A stretch of 64,000 bases of DNA, from positions 248,001 through 312,000 of the forward strand of contig NZ_FORY01000002.1 of the NCBI RefSeq assembly GCF_900114135.1, given 5' to 3'. This document shows positions 24,154-32,665 of this stretch, one piece after another. The translations under genes and the position numbers were made by a program. The notes under the pieces were generated by a model that had not been told where the DNA came from, made no database searches, and saw nothing but the letters and a program-made list of their open reading frames with translations. This DNA comes from Celeribacter halophilus. GTDB lineage: Bacteria; Pseudomonadota; Alphaproteobacteria; Rhodobacterales; Rhodobacteraceae. Position 1 is the stretch's first letter. Each line of letters begins with the position of its first letter.

Positions 24154-24263
24154 ATTCAGCAAAATTTGTCCCTCTAGGCTTTTTCGTGAGCGGTTTCGGG
24201 CATGAAGGCACCCCTTGATGGACCGGCCGCCGCATAAAAACACAAAGGTTCACGGGGAGTGAC

Positions 24264-25406
24264 ATGACAAAACTCAAATTCACCACAGCAGGCGTCGGAC
24301 GTCGCGGGTTTCTCAAAGGGTCGGCCACTGTGCTGGGCGGTCTGGCGGCTCCGGCGCTGGTCAGCCGTGGGGCTCTGGCCTCTTCGGGCGAGATCAACGT
24401 GATGATGTGGTCCGACTATCTGCCGGAAAGTTTCGTGACGGCATTCGAAGGGTCCACAGGGATCAAACTCAATTTCACCGGCATCGGGTCGAACGACGAG
24501 ATCATCAACAAGCTCAAGGCCACGGGCGGCGAAGGGTTCGATCTCGTGTCTCCGACCGTCAACCGCAATCTGCTCTGGGCCGAGCTTGGTCTGTTGCAGC
24601 CGTTCGACATGTCGAAAATCGCCATTGAAAAGGTCAATCCGGCGATGGCGCTGGGGGAGAAACACTGGAACTTTGAAGGCAAGGGCACCTTCTGGGTGCC
24701 GCATATCTGGGGCACCGAAGGGGTCGCATGGCGCACCGATATGTTCATACCGGCGGGCGAGTTCCCGTCCTATTACGACATCTGGGACGATGCCAATGCG
24801 GGCAAGACCATGGGCCGCGGGCACTCCATGCTTCTGGGGCTCGGGCTTGGCATGGAACGTCTTGGCATGTTGGAGCCGGGCTCCATCTGGGCGGCGTATG
24901 AAAGCCCCGAAAAAATGACCGAAGTCTGGACGAAGGTCGTCGATCACGCGATTGAAAAGAAAGGCAATATCAAGCTGATCTGGAATGATGCAGATGCGCA
25001 GAAAAACGGTCTTTTGAACGAAGGTGTCATCGTCGGCCAGACATGGGACGGCCCGCCGATCGCGCTCAAGAACGAAGGCGAGCCGGTGATGTATCGCGCG
25101 CCGGTCGAGGGAGCTATGGCGTGGGTAGACGGGATGTCGATGCCCACAGGCGCCAAGAACATCGACCAGATCTATGCCTTTATCGAGGCTTGCTACAATC
25201 CCGAATGGGCGGGCGAGGCGATCAAGACCCACGGCTACAACTCGCCGGTCTTGGGCGCGGATGCCTATGGCGGCGAGATCTATGCCAAGAACTTTGCCGA
25301 TGCCTATCCGGGGGATGCGCTGGCGAACCTGAACGCATGGCCTGCGGAAGCCCCGTGGTATTCGGAAATGCGCTCCGAATTCACCAACAAGTTCCTCTCC
25401 GCATAA
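24264..25406 (+). CDS. ABC transporter substrate-binding protein, PotD/PotF-like
   Basis: This is a periplasmic receptor of 380 residues for a PotABCD-type importer. The N-terminus carries a twin-arginine motif (RRGFLKGS) and a hydrophobic stretch ending near SRGALA, so it is probably exported folded by Tat. GGGGAG precedes the ATG. The family usually binds polyamines or other small amines. With a Tpa-type transaminase and aldehyde dehydrogenase under similar promoter boxes, hypotaurine, taurine or ethanolamine are plausible ligands, but this cannot be read from sequence. Confidence 0.85.
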   Translation: MTKLKFTTAGVGRRGFLKGSATVLGGLAAPALVSRGALASSGEINVMMWSDYLPESFVTAFEGSTGIKLNFTGIGSNDEIINKLKATGGEGFDLVSPTVNRNLLWAELGLLQPFDMSKIAIEKVNPAMALGEKHWNFEGKGTFWVPHIWGTEGVAWRTDMFIPAGEFPSYYDIWDDANAGKTMGRGHSMLLGLGLGMERLGMLEPGSIWAAYESPEKMTEVWTKVVDHAIEKKGNIKLIWNDADAQKNGLLNEGVIVGQTWDGPPIALKNEGEPVMYRAPVEGAMAWVDGMSMPTGAKNIDQIYAFIEACYNPEWAGEAIKTHGYNSPVLGADAYGGEIYAKNFADAYPGDALANLNAWPAEAPWYSEMRSEFTNKFLSA

Positions 25407-25418
25407 AGCACGTTTCGG

Positions 25419-25452
25419 AGACCTCGCGCCTCTTCAGGGTGCGGGGTCTTTT
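25419..25452 (+). terminator. Intercistronic hairpin (attenuator) after the binding-protein gene
   Basis: AGACCTCGC and GCGGGGTCT form a 9-bp stem (one G-T pair) with a 13-base loop, followed by TTT. It probably lowers read-through so the binding protein is made in excess over the ATPase and permeases. Confidence 0.65.
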
Positions 25453-25488
25453 CCGATCCGGCTTTCCATACTTATAAAAGCGAACACA

Positions 25489-26580
25489 ATGCCCGACAGA
25501 TCCGTTCTCCTCGATCACGTCTCTATTCGTTTCGGCAATTTTACCGCTGTCGACAATGCCAATCTCAAGATCAACTCCGGCGAGTTTTTCTCTTTCCTTG
25601 GCCCGTCAGGCTGCGGCAAGACCACGATGCTGCGCTGTATCTCCGGCTTTTCCGAGCCGACCGAGGGGCGTGTGTTGATCGGCGGCAAGGATATGGCGGG
25701 TGTGGGACCGAACAAACGCCCGACCGCGCTGATCTTTCAGCATCTGGCGCTGTTCCCGCTGATGACGGTGGCCGAAAACATCGCCTTTCCGCTGGAGGTG
25801 CGTGGCGCGTCAAAGAAAGAGCGTCGCAAGAAGGCCGACGAATTACTCGACATGATCGCGCTGCCGGGGATCGGGGACAAAAAGGTTTCCGAATTGTCTG
25901 GCGGCCAGAAACAACGTGTAGCCATTGCACGCGCGCTGGCGGTGGAGCCGGATATTCTGCTGCTGGATGAACCTCTGTCCGCGCTCGACCTCAAACTGCG
26001 CCAGCACATGCGCACGGAGTTGCGTGCGATCCAGAAACAGGTGGGCGTGACCTTTATCTATATCACCCACGATCAGGGCGAGGCTCTGACCATGTCCGAC
26101 CGCGTGGCGGTGATGAGCCGTGGTGTGATCGAACAGGTGGGAGAACCAGATCTCATCTATAATCGCCCGCGCTCGGCTTTCGTGGCCTCGTTTGTCGGCG
26201 AAAACAATGGTTTGCAAGGTGTCATCAAGGGGCAGTCGGGCGAGGTGGCCGCGCTTGAGACCCCGATGGGAACCTTTGAGGCCCGTGTGGGCGGCGGACG
26301 CAAATACAAGCCGGGGGAGGAGGCGATCCTCTTTGTGCGTCCTGAGCAGTTGACGCCCGGTGCCAGCACAAACCGGTTCGAGGCCACGCTCACGCGGCAG
26401 GAATTCGAAGGCGCGACCAACCATGTCTTCGCCCGAAGCGCGGACACCGAGCTGCGCATTTCCATGGTCAACGCCGGGTTGGCGGGAAGTCCTTTGGGGC
26501 AGGGGGAAAACCTGTCTCTGGGCTTTGCGCCGATGAACGCCACCATCCTTCCGGTCGGACATATGGCGAGCGAAGCATGA
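25489..26580 (+). CDS. ABC transporter ATP-binding protein, PotA-like
   Basis: This is the cytoplasmic ATPase of the importer, 363 residues. It shows Walker A GPSGCGKTT, signature LSGGQKQRVAIARAL, Walker B ILLLDEPLSALD and the H-loop YITHDQ. A C-terminal TOBE-like domain follows (about 240-360), as in PotA and other CUT1/polyamine ATPases. The stop overlaps the first permease by ATGA. The ribosome site upstream of 25489 is weak. Confidence 0.92.
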   Translation: MPDRSVLLDHVSIRFGNFTAVDNANLKINSGEFFSFLGPSGCGKTTMLRCISGFSEPTEGRVLIGGKDMAGVGPNKRPTALIFQHLALFPLMTVAENIAFPLEVRGASKKERRKKADELLDMIALPGIGDKKVSELSGGQKQRVAIARALAVEPDILLLDEPLSALDLKLRQHMRTELRAIQKQVGVTFIYITHDQGEALTMSDRVAVMSRGVIEQVGEPDLIYNRPRSAFVASFVGENNGLQGVIKGQSGEVAALETPMGTFEARVGGGRKYKPGEEAILFVRPEQLTPGASTNRFEATLTRQEFEGATNHVFARSADTELRISMVNAGLAGSPLGQGENLSLGFAPMNATILPVGHMASEA

Positions 26581-27500
26581 AACAGTTGAAACTTGCCTAT
26601 AGCACATTGATGGCGAAACACGGTATGGGGGCCACGCTGTTCGTGGCCATTGCCGTGACGCTCTGGGTTGTGGTGTTCATCACATTGCCGCAGCTTTCGA
26701 TGCTGGATTATTCCTTCCGCTTCAACCTTCCCGCCGACCAGATCGGCACGGAGGCGGACCATTATACGCTGGAGCAATATCGCGGCTTTTTCTTCAACGC
26801 GGACGGCTCGTTGAACAGTCTCGATCTGATGATCCTCGTGCGCACGCTTGTGGCTGCGGTCGTCGTGACCTTGATTGATGTCATCATCTGTTATCCCATC
26901 GCCTATATCCTTGCCCACGGGGCCAAGGAGGTGGCGGCGCGGCTTATGGTGATCGGTTTGATCATTCCCTACTGGATCAACGAAATCCTGCGTGCCTTTG
27001 CGTTTCGCGTGCTGTTCGGCGCGACGGGTGTGATCAATACGGTGGGGATGCAGATCGGGCTGTGGGATGCGCCGGTGGATTTTATCCGCGCTGATGTGGC
27101 GCTCTATTTCGGCCTGTCCTACGCCTATATCCTGTTGATGATCTTCCCCATGTATAACGCCATTGAAGCACTGGATCACACACAGGTCGAGGCCGCCCGC
27201 GATATGGGGGCGCCTTTGTGGCGGGTGCATTGGCGGGTGGTGCTGCCGGTGGCCAAACCGGGCATCGTGTCGGGGGCAACCATGGTCTTTATGCTCACCG
27301 CAGGCGCGCTGGCCGCACCGCAAATTCTGGGCGGACCTTCGAGCCTGTGGTTCACGCAGCTGATCTACCAGTGGTTCAATGAATCCTCGAACTGGCCCAG
27401 AGGTTCGGCCTATGCAGTGATGCTGTTGTTGACCTGTATCTCCTTTGTCCTGTTGACCATGCGTGTCTTCAAGGTCTCGGTCGGGGAGATTGGCAAATGA
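26577..27500 (+). CDS. ABC transporter permease, PotB-like
   Basis: This is the first of two membrane permeases, 307 residues with about six membrane segments. The conserved EAA loop is EAARDMGAPLWRVHWRVVLP. A longer-than-usual periplasmic segment follows the first helix (about residues 40-80). It overlaps the ATPase upstream and the second permease downstream, each by four bases, so all three should be made at fixed ratios. Confidence 0.9.
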   Translation: MKQLKLAYSTLMAKHGMGATLFVAIAVTLWVVVFITLPQLSMLDYSFRFNLPADQIGTEADHYTLEQYRGFFFNADGSLNSLDLMILVRTLVAAVVVTLIDVIICYPIAYILAHGAKEVAARLMVIGLIIPYWINEILRAFAFRVLFGATGVINTVGMQIGLWDAPVDFIRADVALYFGLSYAYILLMIFPMYNAIEALDHTQVEAARDMGAPLWRVHWRVVLPVAKPGIVSGATMVFMLTAGALAAPQILGGPSSLWFTQLIYQWFNESSNWPRGSAYAVMLLLTCISFVLLTMRVFKVSVGEIGK

Positions 27501-28687
27501 CCCGCAACACGCTCTTTGGCGGGGCCTATGCCATCGCCTTTTTCACCTTCCTCTTCGGCCCTCTGGTGATCATGGTGATCACGGCCTTCAACTCCTCGCG
27601 GTTTCCGCGTGTGGTGCCGTGGGAATGTTTTACGACAGGCTGGTTCGGCGAGTTGCTGGGCAATGCGCGTTTGATGGACGGGCTGTTGAACTCGGTCATC
27701 ATCGGGCTGGGCGTTGTGGCTTTGGCCGTGCCAATCGGGCTGGCGGGGGCTTTGGCGCTCTCGGAGCTTCCGGCCAGGCTGCGCGCCATGCTCTACACGG
27801 TGCTGATCCTGCCGATCCTGATCCCCGGCGTGGTTTTGGGGATTTCGACCATTGTGCTCTGGGGGCAAATCTCGCGGGGGTTGGGGGTAGGGGCGCTTTA
27901 CAACGGGTTCTTCCTGACCATCGTCGGCCAGATCACCTTTGTCTCAGCCTATGCGATGCTCGTCTTTATCGCGCGGTTGCAGCGCTTTGATGCGACACAG
28001 ACCGAAGCGGCGCTGGATCTGGGGGCCACGCCGGGGCAGGCATTTCGCAAGATCCTTTTGCCTTTCATGGCGCCGGCCATCGGCTCCGCCGCCTTTATCA
28101 CGCTTCTGGCCTCTTTCGAGAATTACAACACCACGGTATTCACGGTGCTTTCCGAGAGCACTTTTACCACGGCGCTGGCCTCCAAAGTGCGGCACGGCAC
28201 GGACCCGTCCCTGTCCGCGCTGGCGGTCATCATCATTACCATCACGCTTGTGGGTGCTTTGACCAACGAAGCCTACCAGCGCCGCAAGGCCGCGCAAGCG
28301 GGTGGACCTTCGGCGCGCTCTCCACTTTATGCGAACCCGATTACGCAGGCGCTGACCCACCCGGGGGTGGTCTTTGCTATTCTTGTCACGGTGATTGCAG
28401 GGCTGAGCTACGCCGGTTCGCGTCACGACAGTTCGGTGTGTGAAGCGGCGGTGTTGCAAGACAAGATGGCCCGTCAAGAGGCCCTGCGTGCGGCTCAACA
28501 GGAGAAGATCGAAGCCCAACAAGCGCAAGAGAACACCCTGCCGAAATCCAATTCGGCGTTTGGCGGCGCGTTCGGGGGCTTGGGCGGCTCCACCCCCGCG
28601 CCGGAGCCAGTGGCCCCGAAACCGGCAAGCCCGTCGGCCTTTGGCGGAGCATTCGGCGGGATCGCCCCGCCGCAGAGTGACGACTAA
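27497..28687 (+). CDS. ABC transporter permease, PotC-like, with unusual C-terminal extension
   Basis: This is the second permease. Residues 1-265 are a normal PotC-like six-helix permease with the EAA loop at about 170-189. The protein then continues to 396 residues, about 120 more than usual. The extension has one extra hydrophobic helix (about 289-306), a Gln/Glu/Ala-rich probable coiled coil (about 318-346), and a Gly/Pro-rich tail. The tail holds two copies of SAFGGAFGG (353-361 and 380-388). The frame is continuous and stops just before a strong terminator, so it is probably genuine. Its role is unknown. Confidence 0.88.
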   Translation: MTRNTLFGGAYAIAFFTFLFGPLVIMVITAFNSSRFPRVVPWECFTTGWFGELLGNARLMDGLLNSVIIGLGVVALAVPIGLAGALALSELPARLRAMLYTVLILPILIPGVVLGISTIVLWGQISRGLGVGALYNGFFLTIVGQITFVSAYAMLVFIARLQRFDATQTEAALDLGATPGQAFRKILLPFMAPAIGSAAFITLLASFENYNTTVFTVLSESTFTTALASKVRHGTDPSLSALAVIIITITLVGALTNEAYQRRKAAQAGGPSARSPLYANPITQALTHPGVVFAILVTVIAGLSYAGSRHDSSVCEAAVLQDKMARQEALRAAQQEKIEAQQAQENTLPKSNSAFGGAFGGLGGSTPAPEPVAPKPASPSAFGGAFGGIAPPQSDD

Positions 28688-28718
28688 AGGCGCGGTTCCT
28701 CAAGGTGTGATCATAGAA

Positions 28719-28744
28719 AAAGGGGGCCGTGTTTGGCCCCCTTT
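28719..28744 (+). terminator. Terminator of the PotABCD-like operon
   Basis: AAAGGGGGCC and GGCCCCCTTT form a perfect 10-bp stem around GTGTTT, 32 bases after the permease stop. It marks the right edge of the amine cluster. Confidence 0.9.
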
Positions 28745-28913
28745 GCGTGTCGTGCTGTAGGGGAGTGATACCTAGGATTGGAGTGTCTTGTCAGCTTTGG
28801 ACGACGTGGTCAAAAACCTTCAATAATCATTTGGGTTTTGAACGGGGTTTCAGGCAGCGATAAAAGGGCGCGCTTTTTCTTGTATCCAAAGGAGTTTTTT
28901 TTGAACGCAAATG

Positions 28914-28942
28914 AATGGCAATTATCTGAAAAAATTGCCATT
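28914..28942 (-). terminator. AT-rich inverted repeat downstream of the GFA gene
   Basis: AATGGCAATT and AATTGCCATT are perfect 10-bp arms around a 9-base loop. The element lies just beyond the 3' end of the minus-strand GFA gene, in an AT-rich stretch. It may terminate that gene; there is no long U-run. Confidence 0.55.
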
Positions 28943-28954
28943 TAATGAAACGCT

Positions 28955-29377
28955 TTAGGTAGGGCTAAAACGTAAAATACCTGCGACCAGTGGTCCTGAC
29001 GAGGCATCAGACGGATGATTTACGCCGTCGTACACAACAACCTCCGCAAAGTCGAAGGGGCTTACGCCTGCAAGGCAAGCAACATTGATACCAATCTGAG
29101 TTGGATTGGATCTGCGTTGATGGTGGGTGTAAATTCCACAAACTGGGCAGAAGTAGTGTTTGGCTGTTTTTGTGTTGAATTCGTATAGGGTTAAAGTCTC
29201 CTCGCCCTTCAAAAAGTTGATACCGTCCAATTGCGCCGAAACGGCAACGGCTCCTCGCATGCGGCAATAGGAACATGTACAGCGGCGAATAGTATTAAAT
29301 TCGTCGGTGAGACGGACTTCAAACTGCACGCTGCCGCAATGACATGATGCTAGATGTTTCTTTGAATCTGGTGCCAT
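28955..29377 (-). CDS. GFA-family (CENP-V / S-hydroxymethylglutathione synthase-like) protein
   Basis: This is a small zinc-binding protein of 140 residues. The ATG at 29377 has AAGGAG eight bases upstream and begins just before the conserved CHCGSVQFE; a larger frame from 29413 lacks such a site. The zinc cysteines are CHC near the N-terminus, CSYC in the middle and CPVCG later. GFA proteins are often annotated as glutathione-dependent formaldehyde-activating enzymes, but most members have no proven activity. Base composition is visibly more AT-rich than the neighbours, suggesting acquisition. Confidence 0.85.
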   Translation of the reverse strand: MAPDSKKHLASCHCGSVQFEVRLTDEFNTIRRCTCSYCRMRGAVAVSAQLDGINFLKGEETLTLYEFNTKTAKHYFCPVCGIYTHHQRRSNPTQIGINVACLAGVSPFDFAEVVVYDGVNHPSDASSGPLVAGILRFSPT

Positions 29378-29641
29378 TTTGAATACTCCTTTTTCTAGAG
29401 CTTTAGCTTCCACTTTCGATTAGGTCATTATTGAGAAATCGGCAAATTGGCTTATTCCTGCACTTTTCTATATCTACACACTACTTCCAAAAACGACCGT
29501 TTGTTGAATGGATTACCAAAGCAGCCTTTGACTTAGCTGAAGCGAATGCACCCTTCGTTCCCTCTGAACGACCGTCAAACCGGACATCGACATGCCTTTG
29601 CAGACATAAGCGGTTTCGGTGACGACTGACCAATTAAGAGT
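29378..29641. other. Gene-free AT-richer stretch
   Basis: Between the GFA gene and the creatininase operon hairpin I see no supported gene. A 63-codon frame at 29431-29622 has no ribosome site or recognisable family. With 28745-28954 it frames the GFA gene in a low-G+C patch of about 0.9 kb. Confidence 0.6.
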
Positions 29642-29671
29642 AAGGGGCTGGCCGCCATTGGCCAGCCCCTT
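29642..29671. terminator. Strong hairpin ending the creatininase operon
   Basis: AAGGGGCTGGCC and GGCCAGCCCCTT form a perfect 12-bp stem around GCCATT, 23 bases beyond the stop of the last minus-strand gene. Confidence 0.85.
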
Positions 29672-29694
29672 TGATCTATGTCTTTTATGCCCGT

Positions 29695-30483
29695 TCAGTC
29701 GGGGATCGTGCGTTCGTAGCCTTCGACGGGAAGGTCGCGGAATTTTTTGAGCATTTCGATGAAGCCCGCGACCTGATGGGCACAGGTGGCGGCGCCTTTT
29801 TCGGCGGTGGCCAGATGCGCTTCGCCGACGGTGCCCTTGGGGTTGAGGTCTTTGGACACCCACGCCAGATTGACCGGCCCGATGGGCGAGATCGGCGCGG
29901 TTTCTGCGGTGGAGCGGAAATCCTCGGCCTTGGACATATCCACCAGATGCGGTTTGAAATGCAGCATGAGCGAGGTTTCGAAATCGCCGCCGTGGATACC
30001 GAAGCGGTTTTCCTGTTCGGAATACATGCCTTCGGGCTTGCCGAAATTGCCCCATTGGCATTTGACGACCATCATGCCCGCCTGCACCCGCAATTCGCGG
30101 CCCAGAATGGAGATCAAGTCTAAATTTCCGCCGTGGGAATTGACGATCACCATTTTCTTGAGACCCGCACGCGCGACCGAGAGCCCGATCTCGGTCCATG
30201 CGTCGAGCGCCGTTTTGGCCGTATAGGTCAGCGTGCCCTTGGCGTGGATATGTTCGTTGGACTTGCCCACGGATTGCACCGGCAGGATCAGGATGTTCAC
30301 ATCATCGGGGCAGGTGGCGCGCAGCTGCGCGAGCATGCCCTCGTTGATATATTGGTCCACCCCGACCGGCAGATGCGGCCCGTGTTGTTCCACGGCGGCC
30401 GTGGGCAGGATCACGATGGTTTTCTCGGGGTCGAAACCGGCAAATTCCGTGGTGCGGAATTCTGCCCAATCAAAACGTCTCAT
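29695..30483 (-). CDS. Creatininase-family amidohydrolase
   Basis: This is a metal-dependent cyclic-amide hydrolase family protein of 262 residues. Metal-site motifs are visible: EQHGPHLPVGVD near residue 33, NSHGGN in the middle, and HGGDFETS. Family members open creatinine or related ring amides or deformylate pyrimidine products, so the fold alone does not fix the substrate. It is the last gene of the nine-gene operon and overlaps the oxygenase by ATGA. By position it probably acts late, opening or trimming an oxidised ring. True creatinine use is less likely because no creatinase or sarcosine oxidase is nearby. Confidence 0.85.
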   Translation of the reverse strand: MRRFDWAEFRTTEFAGFDPEKTIVILPTAAVEQHGPHLPVGVDQYINEGMLAQLRATCPDDVNILILPVQSVGKSNEHIHAKGTLTYTAKTALDAWTEIGLSVARAGLKKMVIVNSHGGNLDLISILGRELRVQAGMMVVKCQWGNFGKPEGMYSEQENRFGIHGGDFETSLMLHFKPHLVDMSKAEDFRSTAETAPISPIGPVNLAWVSKDLNPKGTVGEAHLATAEKGAATCAHQVAGFIEMLKKFRDLPVEGYERTIPD

Positions 30484-31406
30484 TGAATTTCCTTCGGTGT
30501 ATAGGTCGCATCCAGTCGCGACCGCAGATAGTCGGCCCCCGTGATGGCGGGGTATTTGGCCTCTCCTGTGCCCGGCAGTGCGGTGATGACGCTGTCGGGG
30601 TTCGGGTCGAGGAAAAAGGCGATCGAGCGGCGCGCGGTTTTCGGTGGCAGGACCCGATGCGAGGTTGAAACGTAAATGTCATTGGACCAGCGCATCAGGC
30701 AGTCCCCGATATTGACCACATAGGCACCTTTTACATGGGGCACATTGATCCAGTCGCCGCCTCTGGGTTTGACTTGTAACCCGCCGACGCCGTCGGTCAT
30801 CAGCAGGGTGACAGAGCCGTAATCCGTATGCGCGCCCGCGCCGATGCCCTCACCATCCGGGGCCGCCGGATAGGACAGCACGCGCAGGGTTGCCATAGGT
30901 TCGGAAAAATGCGGCGCGAAATAGCCCTCCGGCAGGTCCAGATCCATCTCGAAAGCGCGGTGTAGCCCGATGCCGAGCGCCAGAGCCGCGTCATAATAGC
31001 GGAGCATGGTGTCGCGAAACCCGTCGATCTCGGGCCAGATATTGACGCCGCGAAAGGGTTCGCCCTTCAGAACGCGCGGATCATCGGCGGGCAGGTCGAA
31101 ACCGACGTTGAACGCCTCCTTGCGGTCCATCTGGCCGGAGGTTTCATCCAGAGCTTCGGAGCCCTGACAGGCCCAGCCGCGATTGTGCGGGTTGCCCCGA
31201 ATATCGAGCGCGGCTTTTTCCGCCTGCGGGCGGGCAAAGAACGCGTCACCCTTGGCAAAGACATCATGGATCAAGGTCTCTGGAATACCGTGGCCTTTGA
31301 CGAGGAAAAAACCGGTGTCGCGACAGGCCGCGCCGAGGTCTTTGACGAAACCTGCCACATCGGAACCGGAGGCAAAGCGTTGCCAGTCAAGCACGGGAAT
31401 ATCCAT
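30480..31406 (-). CDS. 2-oxoglutarate/Fe(II)-type oxygenase (isopenicillin N synthase-like)
   Basis: This is a non-haem iron oxygenase of 308 residues. The iron triad is intact: H193 and D195 (GAHTDYGS) and H250 (STSHRV). R260 and S261 match the co-substrate pair RxS-type region (RRSIAFF). I start it at 31406, where AAGGAAGG precedes the ATG and the conserved IPVLD begins; the frame to 31523 runs into the upstream gene. In this operon a hydroxylation or demethylation of a heterocycle, as in thymine 7-hydroxylase, is a reasonable guess. Confidence 0.87.
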   Translation of the reverse strand: MDIPVLDWQRFASGSDVAGFVKDLGAACRDTGFFLVKGHGIPETLIHDVFAKGDAFFARPQAEKAALDIRGNPHNRGWACQGSEALDETSGQMDRKEAFNVGFDLPADDPRVLKGEPFRGVNIWPEIDGFRDTMLRYYDAALALGIGLHRAFEMDLDLPEGYFAPHFSEPMATLRVLSYPAAPDGEGIGAGAHTDYGSVTLLMTDGVGGLQVKPRGGDWINVPHVKGAYVVNIGDCLMRWSNDIYVSTSHRVLPPKTARRSIAFFLDPNPDSVITALPGTGEAKYPAITGADYLRSRLDATYTPKEIQ

Positions 31407-31407
31407 C

Positions 31408-32028
31408 TCAACCTTCCTTGGGTGAGGGAGCGGCAATGAGCTTGTCGAGCCGCTTTTGCACCCGCTCCAGATGTCTGGCGCGGCTTTGCGCTGTGGAACT
31501 GTCCATGAGGAAATGCGCGGCAAAGGCGGTTTTGCAGCGTTTGGCGAGGATCACCCGCAGCCCGCGCAGCAAGGTCCGCTTGCCCGGTGCGCCGACAAAA
31601 AAGGTGAGCCAGCGGGATGCCCCGCAGGTGGTGAAAACGCCAAGCTTTGTGATGTGGGTCAGACCCGGTTTGATGTCGCCGCCGACCTCTTCGGGCATGA
31701 TGAAGGACACGCCGGGAACCATCGTGCGGTCCAGCCAGCCTTTGAGCATCGCGGGCAAGCCATACCACCATGTCGGATAGACGAAAATCAGGCTGTCGCA
31801 CCATTCGATGTCCTGACAGTCCCGCTCCACAAGAGCGCGGTTGTCGGGCACGGTTTCGTAAATCTCGTGGTCATGGGCCGAGAGCACTGGATCGAAACCT
31901 TCGGCGTAGAGGTCGCGCAGGCGGTAGTCGACACCGGCTTTTTCAAGCCGCGCAATTACAAGCTCCTTGATGGCGTGGTTGAACGAGGTCTCGCGCGGGT
32001 GGCAATAGAGGATGAGCGCGCGTTTCAT
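31408..32028 (-). CDS. NAD(P)H-dependent flavin/quinone oxidoreductase, flavodoxin fold (1)
   Basis: This protein of 206 residues belongs to the NQO/KefF/YwrO-type flavodoxin-like fold. It has the N-terminal FMN phosphate loop (LYCHPRETSFN) and the isoalloxazine-contact segment FVYPTWWYGLPAMLKGW. Such enzymes transfer hydride from NAD(P)H to quinones, nitro groups or flavins. One base separates its stop from the next gene. A paralogue lies directly upstream, so the pair may act on two successive intermediates or as partners. Confidence 0.85.
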   Translation of the reverse strand: MKRALILYCHPRETSFNHAIKELVIARLEKAGVDYRLRDLYAEGFDPVLSAHDHEIYETVPDNRALVERDCQDIEWCDSLIFVYPTWWYGLPAMLKGWLDRTMVPGVSFIMPEEVGGDIKPGLTHITKLGVFTTCGASRWLTFFVGAPGKRTLLRGLRVILAKRCKTAFAAHFLMDSSTAQSRARHLERVQKRLDKLIAAPSPKEG

Positions 32029-32065
32029 GACAGAGCGCCCTCCATGCAGAACAGGGGAACAGGCA

Positions 32066-32665
32066 TCACATGGCCTCCATTTCGCGGCGCACGCGTTCCA
32101 GATGGGCTTTGAGCTTCGGCTCCGTGTTCCGGTTCATGTCATAGCAGGCGATGTATTTCTTCTTCGGCATTCCGCAGGCATACCAGACCGCCCGCGTAAC
32201 ACATTTGCGTGGCGGATCGGCATTTTGGATCGCGCGCCAGCGGGTGCCGCCATAGGTGGCGCAGGCGTAGAGCTTTTTGATGTTGGTCAGGCCGGGGCGC
32301 ACCTTGCCGTCGATGAGTTTGAACGACACGCCCGGCAGGAAGACGCGGTCCAGAAACCCCTTGAGGATTGCCGGATAGCCGAAATTCCACACCGGAAACA
32401 CCATCACAATGGCATCGGCGGCCTGAATGCGCTCCACATAGGGGCGCACGGGTTCGATATTCTCCGGCTCGTCGTGATAGCCTCTGCGCTCGATCTCGGT
32501 GAGCACCGGAAAGAACCCTTCGCGGTTGAGATCGCAATCATCAACCTCCCAACCGGATTTGGCGAGAGTCTCCACGACCACCTCATGCACAGCCGCGTTG
32601 AAGCTTTCGGGGCAGGGATGGGCGTAGAGCACAAGCACGCGGCCCTTAGGCGAGGCAGAACTCAT
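32066..32665 (-). CDS. NAD(P)H-dependent flavin/quinone oxidoreductase, flavodoxin fold (2)
   Basis: This protein of 199 residues is a paralogue of the downstream gene. It has the same loop (LYAHPCPESFN) and the flavin-contact segment FPVWNFGYPAILKGF. Sequence identity between the two looks modest, so this is not a recent duplication. Its start overlaps the stop of the FAD oxidase gene (ATGA); 37 bases separate it from the next paralogue. Confidence 0.85.
   Translation of the reverse strand: MSSASPKGRVLVLYAHPCPESFNAAVHEVVVETLAKSGWEVDDCDLNREGFFPVLTEIERRGYHDEPENIEPVRPYVERIQAADAIVMVFPVWNFGYPAILKGFLDRVFLPGVSFKLIDGKVRPGLTNIKKLYACATYGGTRWRAIQNADPPRKCVTRAVWYACGMPKKKYIACYDMNRNTEPKLKAHLERVRREMEAM

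Noticed and set aside
29431-29622. A 63-codon plus-strand frame in the AT-rich patch
   Set aside because: No ribosome site, no recognisable motif, and atypical composition; treated as non-coding.
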